Shown piece after piece: positions 56,201 through 64,000 of a DNA stretch of 64,000 nucleotides (position 1 is its first letter; each line of letters opens with the position of its first letter). Under the pieces are notes generated by a model. It was given only the letters and a program-made list of their open reading frames with translations. It did not search any database and was not told the DNA's origin. Position numbers and translations under genes: made by a program. The stretch covers positions 216,565,018-216,629,017 of the forward strand of contig CM022299.1 of NCBI GenBank assembly GCA_011799875.1. Direction: 5' to 3'. Origin of the DNA: Thinopyrum elongatum. Taxonomy: Eukaryota; Streptophyta; Magnoliopsida; Poales; Poaceae.

Positions 56201-59200
56201 GGGCACGTTCCGCGCCAGCCCATGGCACCCGAGGCGGTCGCCGTTAGCCACCGTGACCCGAAGTTGCTCCTCGCCCGTCGGCTGAAGCGCTAAGCGGCGC
56301 ATGGTAGCCTCAGGCAGGAAGTTATGCGTGGAGCCCGTATCCAGGAGGGCCATTAGGCGCTCGCCGTGAATCGTCACCGGCAAAAGCATAGTCCGCTCGT
56401 CGCGGATGCCGGCAAGCGCATGGAGCGAGACCACGAGCGCCGTCGCTGGAGCGGGTGTGGGGGCGGCCTCCGCAGCAGCTGGTGGCGGCAACTCGCCGAG
56501 CCCGTCGGCGGGTGTGTCCTCGACGTAGTTGGCCGTCTCCAAGTAGAAAAGGTGCGGGCAGACGTGGCCCGGCACGTAGGGCTCATCGCAGTTATAGCAA
56601 AGCCCCTGGTGACGTCGCTCGAGCTGCTCGGCCTGAGAGAGCCGACGGAAAGGCCGCGTCGCGGCTGGAGCGGTCGTCGCTGGAGCGGCCGGGGGCATCT
56701 GGCCCGGCACAGGTGCTGTCGGGGGCGGTCTGGCGGCCTGTCGGCCACCTCGAGCCGGTGTCGCCTGCTGCAAAGCCTGCGCGCGACGCTCGAAGGCGCG
56801 AGCGTAGTACATGGCCGTCTGGAGGTCCTGGGGTCCCCGCAGCTCCACGTCCACGTGGATGTGATCCGGAAGACCCCCGACGAAGAGCTCGGCCCGCTGC
56901 TGCACCGTCACACCCGGCGCGTGGCATGCCTGAGCCTGGAAACGGTCGGCGAAGTCCTGCACCGTGGAGGTGAAGGGGAGGCGGCCGAGCTCCGCCAGTC
57001 GACTCCCGCGGATCGGCGGCCCGAAACGAAGGAGGCATAGCTCACGAAAGCGCTCCCAAGGGGGCATGCCGCCCTCGTCCTGCTCAAGGGCGTAATACCA
57101 CGTCTGTGCGGCGCCCCGGAGGTGGTAGGAGGCGAGCCAGGTGCGGTCCGACGCAAGTGTGCGCTGCCCGCGGAAGAACTGCTCGCATTGGTTGAGCCAG
57201 TTGAGGGGGTCCTCAGTACCGTCGTAGGTGGCGAAGTCGATCTTGGCGAATCGTGGCGGTGTCTGGGTAGGACCGCCGTGGCCGAACGGCTCGGAGGTGC
57301 GGAGCAGCGAGGATGGTGGCGCCCGGTCGGTGGGGACCGGGGGTCCCCCGTGGAACGGCGGGTCGGCGCGGCCCGCGTAGGGACCCGCGGAGCCGGACGG
57401 ATCGCCGTACGGTAGGGTGGGCGCCGGCTGGTCCCCGGCCGTAGTGTAGACCGGCGGCGGCGATGACCCGGACAGCCAGGCCGGGAGCGGAGATGGCGAC
57501 AGTGGGAAGCGGACCTGCTGGAACGGGACGCCTCCCGGCGTGGTCGGGCCGGGCCCGGTGCTGAGTGGCGGGGGGGGTGGGGGTCATCGGCGGCGGTTGC
57601 TGTATGGGGGCGGTGGGCGCGGGAGGCGTTGCGAGAGCTGGCGCCGGCCATTGCGGGGTGGTGGCGGGCGGCGGCTGCAGCGAGCGCCGCGGAAGCCGCT
57701 GCATGCGGCGAGTACCACGGCAGGGCTGGCGGCCCGGTGGCGGCGGCCGGCGGCAGGGGCGGCGGCGGCCCGTAGGGGCTGGCCAGGAACAGCCGGATCC
57801 CCTGGACGGCGGTGACGAGGTCGTGGAGGACCCCGGTGACCTCCTTCGGGGTGTAGACGGCTGCTGGCGGCGCGGTGGAGGGCGTCGTCATCTGGGCGGT
57901 GGGGGCGCCGGAGGTGGGGATCAGCGGCGCGGATGGGGAGGGCAGCGGCGCGGTGGAGATGGCCAGCGGCGCGGTGGTGGCGGCCGGCAGCGGAAGCGAC
58001 GGGGTGGGCGGCGGCGAAGACATGATCGGAACTGAGCTAACTGATACCAAGGTGGTAGGAGCTAGGGTTCTACCGGGTCTAGGTCTGAGGTTGTAGGGGA
58101 AGGAGGGAGTTGGATGCGGGCGAGCACGCGGCCGCCGGCGGCTGGGCGCTGTCGTGCGCGTGGAGGAGGCGGCGGCAGTGACAGGAGGCGGCTAGGGTTT
58201 AGGGTTTCCGGCTCCTCTGGGAGCCGGGCAATAGAATTGTCTTATTGCTTAATCTCCAAAAGAGTCTTATAGCTTGTTTATATAACCACGATGCTAATAA
58301 AAATAAGATAACTTGTGGGCTAAGCCCCTAACTAAACCTGCCCGGTGGGCCTCCTACGGGTATAAGTTACCCCGGTCATAACATACTGAGTCATCTCTTC
58401 TTAGTACATTTTATAGTGCCATCTTTACAGGCCCATGGGCCTCAATGGCTATCACAAAAAGTCCACTATCCAGCACACACCAAGCCTATACTCAAGTTCA
58501 AATGCACGCGAGCTCCTGCTGGCGCCAGCTAATCTGCCACGTCCTTTAGCTTGTGCTTACCTGGCAGTGCTGCTCCTAGCGCTAACATGGCGGTACTGAC
58601 TGATTCTCTATTAACATATATTTTCGTAATATATATGTAGATTTTAGTACATTTTTCTATAGAGTTGGTCAAACCATAACTTGTCTGACTCAGGACAAAG
58701 CTAGAACTTCAACTAATTTGGAACGGAAGGAGTACCATTTGATCTTACATGAAGGTCTACACTAGACAGCATTGTTTTTAAGGTGACCCGCCTTAGATGC
58801 TTCGGTGACGCTTAGGCGGCAAGGCACCCTGGCAAGCGCAAGCTAAGCCTTGCAATTATGACACCTAGGCATCAGGATGGTGGGTGCTCGCCTTAGGTTG
58901 CCTTACTGCGGCCTTAAAAACATTTGTACCCAGACTATGTTTGTGAGGCCATGGCAGATTATATCTATTTGTGAATCTACGACAGGCTACTTACAGTACC
59001 ATCTTGAAGTTGTTAATTGCACTTGTGTTGTTTGGATTAAAGTGATCTTCTGTGGGTAAGCCAGTTTGTAGAAGAAGAATAGTTGGGTTTTCATAATCTC
59101 GAAGTATAAATGAGGAAAACATGCTCGCCGTGTAGGCGATTTCTGTTGATGGCCGCCCAGTTTGGTATAGTTCAGTCAATTTGTAAAGATATACCATTAA

Positions 59201-61983
59201 ATTATAGTGGTGCGAACCTTACCTTGTGGCTGCAAGGGGAGGTATACATAGGGGGTATGATTGAAGAATAGATTGGTTCTTCTTGCTTGATTCCCTCAAA
59301 AGTTACACAGCTGACACTACCACATCCTAATTTGACCTGCTGTATTCTAATCAGGAAACCTCCTGAAACATGTATTTAATACATGCTTCCTGAACTCTTC
59401 GCAAGTCATCTTCCTAATTTTGTCTCTTAACTCAAGTTCCTGATTCAGTTCGTCCACCTCCTGGACTCTCCTCTGGCTGACTCTTACCTTGATTCTCTTT
59501 ATTTCTTGGACATGATTCACACATCACCGCATGTCCTGTACGTTGTACGCCTTGCTGGCCGTCTGGCAGCAATTGAAATGTTGCTGCTTTGGTGCACTCT
59601 ACAAGCGTACACAACATTTATGAGTCGATGAACTTTGTAGCCAGCCTTCAACTAGGTGGAAAAAAGTACGTGAACTGGATTAGAATGATCTGCATTCTAA
59701 CCTATTTCGGCATGCATCATGTATATTTGCTTTATAGAATGCAGTTCACTGTCGCATCTGTTTTCTTTCAGAAATTTGGTTGCTAAAAGTGCTTTGCCAA
59801 TGATGCAGAACATTGCCGATACCATGGCTTACCTTCAAGGAGAGGGCCGCTTACTACGGGCTGAGCATGATCACCTATGTGAAGCGTTTCTTATCATGGC
59901 CTCCTCGTCTGGGTATTTCGCCGTGACACCTTTTTCACATATATTTTCGCAACTATGATAACATGATGTTGCTTCCACTATAGTTTCATATATTTTAACA
60001 TCTTTGTAGGATTCAACAGCAACAGGAAGTCCTGGCCTGGTTACTTGAACCTCTTAACAAAACATGGACCCAAGTGGAATGGCAAACTGCATACTTGTCT
60101 GACCCATCTGGTTTGACAGACATGTTCACTGACACCCAATTTATGTGGTCAATTTATCACACGGTTACGTTCTTTGAGAAGGCACTCAAACGGAGCGGTA
60201 CCAAAAGGTCTACAACAGCTCCGCAAGCAGCCACCACCACAACAATAGCAACTGGTTATCTGCATCCGATGTCTTCACATCTATCATGGATTCTGCCCCC
60301 TCTCTTAAGGGTAATTTGACACATTGTTTTTATCAGCTTAGATAATAAGGACAAGACATCAAGGATGGAAGTTTTATGATCAGGATCCTTTATTAATTCT
60401 TCTGTAGCTTATGAACTGAGTAATCTGATGACTGACATAGTTTGGACTCAGTTTTTATTTGTCTCTTTTGTTGGATGATCTTCAGTAGTGTGGTGGCTGA
60501 CTATACATGCTCTTCGCCTGATTTTCATTAACTTCTCTTTAGCCATTATACATAGGCTAATCTGATACTTTCTATTTCCCTTTTGTTGCCCAATCTTCAG
60601 CTGCTGAGATGTATACATGCACTTTGGGCCGAGCCATTTGCTCAGTCGCTGACAGGAGAAATCAAAGCGGCCAAAAGCATGACTATCTCGGAGCAGGCCA
60701 GTCTGCTGGGAGAGACAAGTAAACCTACCAAGGGCCAGGTTGCACCTGCTGATGGATTACTGGATGTTCAAAGGGAGGGAGAGTCTAAGGAAAATAACAT
60801 AAGAAACTGGTTACGAGGCGTCCGTGACAGTGGGTAAGGATTCTTAATTAGAGTACTGCAAATATTCACTTTGTATTTTTAAAGTTCTGTTGAATCCCCA
60901 TTCAATCTTAAAGAGCAATATTGGTACCATCTATATTGTTCATCAATTTGATGTTCTGATAATCCTTGATGACTCAAGAACAGTCGAGCTACACTTATCA
61001 GAAATTTTCATCTTGCATGTTAAGTAGCCATTGCTCCTGTAATCTATCTTTGACCCAAGTGAGAATACCATACTGCAGGTACAATCTTATAGGATTAGCA
61101 GCTACTCTTGGTGAAGCATTTTTCCGATGCATAGATGGTTCCTCTGTCATCCTTGCTCTTATGGAGAATGTGCAAGTTATGGAGTTTCGTCATTTGCGCC
61201 AACTCATGCACCTTGCTGTTGTTCCTTTGGTTAAGTATTGCCCTGCTGAACTATGGCAGATATGGACAGTGAACCTTTTGCAGCCAATATTTGTTCACTG
61301 TCAGCAAGCGCTTGATTATTCGTGGTCAAGTCTTCTATGTGAGGGACGAGCTAAGGTTCCTGATAACTTCGGTAATCTTTCTGGGTCAGAACTTAAGGTT
61401 GAGGTGATGGAAGAGAAGCTGTTACGAGACTTGACTCGTGAAGTTTGTTCTGTGCTTTGGGTTTTAGCATTACCTGGTTTGAACAGTGGACTTCCATCTT
61501 TGGAACAACTTGGACCTGTCAACCGGATTGATTCTTCTCTTAAAAGTCTGGAGTCATTTGCTTCCAGCTCTCTTACTGGGTACTAGAAAATTTTCTTGCC
61601 ACATATATGTGTTTACCTTAGTTCTTAAATTTCATCGAGTAACATCTCAACAAATGAACAAAGACTGATTGGTACTAATCATTTGCAGATTTCTTATGCT
61701 TAATGTTGGCACTGCCCTTCCTGCTTTGAGAATAACTGTTGAAGTGTTCAGTTGGACAGATAGTGAAGCAGTGACTAAAGTAATACCCTTTTGTGGTGCA
61801 TTGATTCACCTTGCTGTTGCAACAAACCGGGCTGAGCTGAGGCAGTTTGTTGGGAAGGATCTATTTTCTTCTATAATACAGGGCTTATCTGTTGAGTTGA
61901 ATGCCGTTGTTAGTGCAGAGCTTATTGGACTTTGTCGAGAAATATATCTTTATCTGTCAGACAAAGATCCTGCACCTAAACAG
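44286..61983 (+). CDS. HST: HASTY, exportin-5 family karyopherin (3' end outside window)
   Basis: Nuclear export receptor of the importin-beta superfamily, needed in plants for normal microRNA accumulation. Twenty exons: 44286-44393, 44879-44980, 48149-48292, 48371-48451, 48539-48608, 48697-48767, 48857-49020, 49101-49172, 49266-49503, 49726-49788, 49879-50154, 51661-51774, 51886-52012, 52086-52255, 52505-52609, 59809-59912, 60010-60310, 60601-60833, 61079-61579, 61689-61983. All junctions are GT-AG, phases agree and 1113 codons are open. Family text includes [92 protein letters not shown] and [10 protein letters not shown]. The first ATG (aaagATGGcc) begins the protein. Arabidopsis HASTY has about 90 more residues after this point, so terminal exon(s) lie beyond 64000. 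Identification rests on remembered family sequence and is strong. Introns 2 (3.2 kb) and 15 (7.2 kb) are swollen by transposons. Confidence 0.95.
44709..44785. mobile_element. Stowaway MITE in HASTY intron 1
   Basis: 77 bp with ends ctccctccgtccca and its complement. TA follows at 44786, while the left duplication is degraded to ct. Very short, near-perfect foldback type. Confidence 0.8.
45671..46107. mobile_element. Non-autonomous hAT element in intron 2
   Basis: Ends catagctggccaaacgggcc and the complement of cagacctggctaaacgggcc form imperfect 20-bp inverted repeats starting CA. The 8-bp duplication gctaaatt stands at 45663-45670 and 46108-46115, the size made by hAT transposases. The interior is GC-rich with many ggccgggc words and no gene. 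Confidence 0.8.
46661..46740 (+). tRNA. Plastid-type tRNA-Leu (UAG), probably a non-functional nuclear copy
   Basis: Cloverleaf: acceptor GCCGCCA with TGGTGGC (one G-U pair) plus A, anticodon stem CTGCT-AGCAG around loop CTTAGGA (anticodon TAG), long variable arm, and T-arm CTCGG-TTCGAAT-CCGAG. It closely resembles plastid trnL-UAG and lies in HASTY intron 2. In the D-loop the invariant GG reads CG, which argues for decay or a sequence error. CCA is not encoded, as expected. I read it as a nuclear insertion of organellar DNA. Confidence 0.75.
47156..47392. mobile_element. Stowaway-type MITE in intron 2
   Basis: Starts ctccctccgtccgggtttat and ends with its imperfect complement (aaacccggatggaggtag), flanked by TA at 47154-47155 and 47393-47394. 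Internal gtttgacctataaatttgac text is typical of such grass elements. Confidence 0.82.
50413..51012. repeat. Degenerate tandem duplication in intron 11
   Basis: Two units offset by 344 bp (starting 50413 and 50757) share cctctgggtagaggatg, ccagtactgttgctcgcacg, gctggctcgtctgccacc and ctgccttgcttct. Short frames in it are not exons: the HASTY reading continues at 51661. Confidence 0.7.
52880..53210 (-). repeat. 3' LTR of Reina-type element
   Basis: 331 bp. Followed inside by tctctccccgc (53211-53221), which on the element strand is the polypurine tract gcggggagaga. Confidence 0.9.
53159..55885 (-). pseudogene. Reina-type RT, RNase H, integrase, chromodomain-like end
   Basis: RT text starts near 55840: [35 protein letters not shown] and [10 protein letters not shown] (two catalytic Asps kept). 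The first catalytic Asp, usually in TKLDLRSGYHQ, is Asn (codon 55582-55584). RNase [29 protein letters not shown]. Integrase: [49 protein letters not shown]. Near 53740, after FEVVYGR, the frame changes and a conserved stretch is missing. The tail resumes with [32 protein letters not shown] and [17 protein letters not shown], a chromodomain-like end whose stop lies in the LTR. Confidence 0.88.
55886..58023 (-). pseudogene. Reina-type gag and protease
   Basis: Opens [15 protein letters not shown] at 58023 with a proline/alanine-rich N-terminus. After a frameshift near 57600 the capsid part reads [27 protein letters not shown] and [11 protein letters not shown]. Zinc knuckle [14 protein letters not shown] follows, then protease [13 protein letters not shown] second frameshift near 55900 separates it from RT. 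GC-rich DNA gives many open frames on the other strand, none meaningful. Confidence 0.85.
58041..58050 (-). other. Primer-binding site of the Reina-type element
   Basis: On the element strand ttggtatcag lies two bases after the LTR end, matching the initiator tRNA-Met site TGGTATCAG. Confidence 0.65.
58053..58383 (-). repeat. 5' LTR of Reina-type element
   Basis: 331 bp. The element-strand motif ggttatataaac near 58276-58287 is a probable TATA box. Confidence 0.9.
58773..58921. mobile_element. Possible MITE in intron 15
   Basis: Begins tgtttttaaggtgacc and ends ggccttaaaaaca, giving inverted ends of about 11 bp around a cgccttag-rich interior. No clear target duplication. Confidence 0.4.
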
Positions 61984-62015
61984 GTATTTTTTCTGAGATC
62001 ATGACAGAGTATCTA

Positions 62016-62176
62016 CTCCCTCCGTTCCTAAATATTTGTCTTTCTAGATATTTCAACAAGTGACTACATATGGAGCAAAATAAGAGAATCTACACTCTAA
62101 AATATGTCTACATACATCCGTATGTGGTAGTCCATTTGAAATGTCTAGAAAGACAAATATTTAGGAACGGAGGGAG
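62016..62176. mobile_element. Stowaway MITE downstream of HASTY exon 20
   Basis: 161 bp, ends ctccctccgttcctaaatat and its complement, TA duplications at 62014-62015 and 62177-62178. Same family and length as 15820-15980. Confidence 0.9.
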
Positions 62177-62462
62177 TAGTTACTTTATGAAAATATGTGA
62201 TTTGAGAATTATATCTTAGATAACTGTTTCTACCACTTCAAGAGGTATTTAGACCCTGGAAGTGATTCTTATGCTATACATAAGATTGAGTGCTATCAAA
62301 GCTATAGCTAATTACTTGGTGTAAATAACTATGGTTTATATAACTGTTGCTCTTTTTTTGGACGACTTTGCTATTTAAATCTCATGCACCAACCAGTATA
62401 ACCAAAAGATCGAACGGACGGGGAAGGTTGGGCAATCCACAAATACTTTAACACCCCCTCTC

Positions 62463-62694
62463 ATGTGTGACTCGATAAGGCCTAAACGTGGGCATAAGGA
62501 GGATTTTTTAATTTATTTTAATTGCGATGTTGGCCAAGTCAAATGCATCAAGGACGGAGTAGACCAACTCCTGGTGAAGGACGAGGAGATTAAGCATAGA
62601 TGGCGGGAGTACTTCGCCAAGCTGTTCAATGGGGAGAATGAGAGTTCTACCATTAAACTGGACGACTCCTTTGATAAGACCAGCATGTGTTTTG
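62463..62694 (+). pseudogene. RTE-type LINE reverse transcriptase fragment
   Basis: The frame reads VGQVKCIKDGVDQLLVKDEE, IKHRWREYFAKLFNGENE and IKLDDSFDKTSM, the linker just before RT in plant RTE-type elements. It stops abruptly at 62694 where LTR-like sequence begins, so it is a truncated, interrupted remnant in the HASTY 3' intron. Confidence 0.55.
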
Positions 62695-64000
62695 TGTAAC
62701 ACCCTGGATTTTGCCTATATTTTTTTTCTTTTGATTTTGGTCTGGATTTGCCTTTCTGTGGTTTAGTGGGCTTAGTGGTCTTGCAACCTGGAGGGATCAC
62801 CCTTGAATTTCTCTTCCTGAGTGGCTTGCCAACTTGAAAATCATCTCAAGACCATGTCATTTCCATCTTGGACCAATTCCAATATTCTTTTCTTGGGAAT
62901 ATTCCTTTTTCCATTAAAGGAATAACCTTGTTGTTCTGGGTTGTGAAGCAACCCACATTTTCATCATTCCTAAAATTTCCAAATAATTCTCATAAATTGT
63001 TTGGGTCAGATATTCCACAAATATGTCAAACCCTTCCTTGACATGTTCAAAAATATTTCACAAATATTCCTTTTCTGATTCTGCCCTAGCTGCCAAGTTG
63101 AGAAGCAAGTACCCTTTATATTTGCTTTCTTGGTCTCAAACTTTTTGGGCATTCTTTTCTATCCATATCATTGCCACATGCCAAAATTCAACTCCATTTG
63201 GATATTAAATCTCCCTTGGCTAATTTTCAAAGTTTCTGGTCAACTGGAATCTTTGTGAAGCAAGTGCTAGTTAGGAGTATCCAAATGAGTTGAAATTTTG
63301 CAAGCATCTTCATATGCTCAAATTATGACTCTCCACCAAGTTTCAACCCTATCCAATCATCTATGTAAGCACAGCCTCAAATCTTGGTTTCTGGTCAGAT
63401 TTTCACATTGTGAAGCAAATATATTTATCCTACCCATATAACCTATCTCCACAAAATTTGGACTCATTTCATCTTCCCAAAAATTCCCTAGAATTTTTCT
63501 AAGATTTTGTCCAGTAGGATGCTGTGTGAAGGAAGTACCATTTTGGCTTGTCCAAATGGCATTAAACTTTTATGGCACTCTTATATGACCAAATCATCAT
63601 TTCCTATCAAATTTCAGCTCAATTGTCTACTTCATGTGAGTGGCACATCAAGATGTGTTTTCTGGACCAGATTGGTCAGTTGCAAAGCAACTATATTAAA
63701 TCTTGGTCCATTTCTCTTCAAACTTCACAGGATTGTAGTCCTTCCTACCCTAAACCTCCCAGACATCACCTTTGGTTCCTATAACCTTCCTGTTCATCAC
63801 AGAGGTGTGGTCAAGTTTGTTACAGCAAACTTCAGATGATCACTCCCATCTAACCACAGTTCCTCTCATCGAACCATCACCTCCCTGAGACTGTGCCTTG
63901 GAGGGACTACCCACTGGACATGATGTGGCCGATCAGGGTGCACCGCGTGCGCCAGTACACGCGGTGACCACGCGGATGGCATGCCAGCCAGCGCGCTCTG
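62695..64000 (+). mobile_element. Probable start of another LTR element
   Basis: TGTAACACCCTGGATT is a common way for grass Gypsy LTRs to begin, and it interrupts the RTE reading frame exactly here. The rest to the window edge is AT-rich, without genes, until the last 150 bases turn GC-rich. The right end and duplication are outside the window. The missing HASTY 3' exon(s) must lie further right. Confidence 0.45.

Larger units (their letters stand above)
52880..58383 (-). mobile_element. Reina-type Gypsy chromovirus in intron 15
   Basis: Two 331-bp LTRs begin tggtagga and end cataaca in window orientation (TGTTATGACC...CTCCTACCA on the element strand). Duplication tactg at 52875-52879 and 58384-58388. 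Length 5.5 kb, short LTRs and a chromodomain-like end fit the Reina clade. Gag-pol is on the minus strand, opposite to HASTY, and is broken. LTRs differ at about seven positions by eye. Confidence 0.9.
52761..58601. mobile_element. Unclassified insertion inside the MITE, itself split
   Basis: Pieces 52761-52879 and 58389-58601 (about 330 bp joined) sit between the MITE arms, with gattct repeated at 52755-52760 and 58602-58607. The left piece has ggatttgaacc (52807-52817), the complement of a pol III B box. A SINE on the minus strand or a solo LTR are both possible. Confidence 0.4.
52641..58732. mobile_element. Stowaway-type MITE in intron 15, split by insertions
   Basis: Left arm 52641-52760 starts ctccttccgttcgaaattaa. 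Right arm 58602-58732 ends with the complement of ctccttccgttccaaattag. TA lies at 52639-52640 and 58733-58734. Arms match in reverse along about 110 bases. The centre was invaded by the elements listed next. Confidence 0.75.

Noticed and set aside
53465..58096. Many long plus-strand frames across the Reina-type element
   Set aside because: GC-rich DNA gives stop-poor complementary frames; the minus strand carries clear gag-pol motifs, the plus strand none.
61486..61668. Small frame overlapping HASTY exon 19 end
   Set aside because: Different frame from the exon; shadow.
1..64000. CRISPR arrays, bacterial operons, rRNA genes
   Set aside because: None seen; tandem repeats here are transposon subterminal or LTR repeats, and the window is plant nuclear DNA.

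Overview
The window is nuclear DNA from a grass, most likely a Triticeae species (wheat, Aegilops or barley). The signs are a BARE1/WIS/Angela-type Copia element, Stowaway miniature transposons opening CTCCCTCCG, Tat and Reina Gypsy elements, a CACTA end with subterminal repeats, and one large many-intron gene in transposon-rich DNA. Species and chromosome cannot be told from sequence alone.

Bases 1-17345 are intergenic, nested repeat DNA. A CACTA transposon ends at 1018. A 5'-truncated LINE with an RNase H reading frame lies at 3223-3783. A second 5'-truncated LINE on the minus strand (4496-5963 plus 14669-14864, target duplication at 4482-4495 and 14865-14878) is split by a structurally complete 8.7 kb Copia element (5964-14663, 5-bp duplication acata) that still has one open 1328-residue polyprotein. 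Two inverted ~155 bp arms (3010-3167 and 16454-16606) flank this zone.

Bases 17346-35835 are a decayed Copia element with 172-bp LTRs (duplication tataa). It was split by a 13.2 kb Tat-lineage Gypsy element on the minus strand (21832-35066, 829-bp LTRs, duplication atatg). The Tat element has gag-pol in a single frame broken by ten stop codons, two RNase H domains, and on the opposite strand a second gene (23022-27032) with three apparent spliceosomal introns. That antisense gene is the most unusual item here.

Bases 35836-44285 hold a LINE 3' end, Helitron termini with a possible captured gene fragment, and a Mutator-like foldback element.

Bases 44286-61983 carry 20 exons of the only clear host gene, HASTY (the plant exportin-5 orthologue), plus strand. 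All exon phases match, there is no stop, and 1113 codons are present. Roughly 90 C-terminal residues must lie beyond the window. Its introns carry Stowaway elements, a hAT element with an 8-bp duplication, a plastid-type tRNA-Leu(UAG) sequence, and in intron 15 a Reina-type Gypsy element nested inside other insertions. From 62016 the last visible intron holds another Stowaway, an RTE-type LINE fragment and the probable start of another LTR element.

Apart from HASTY, everything recognisable is transposable-element sequence. Order of events follows from the nesting: the two split host elements (LINE and short-LTR Copia) predate their insertions (BARE1-like Copia and Tat).
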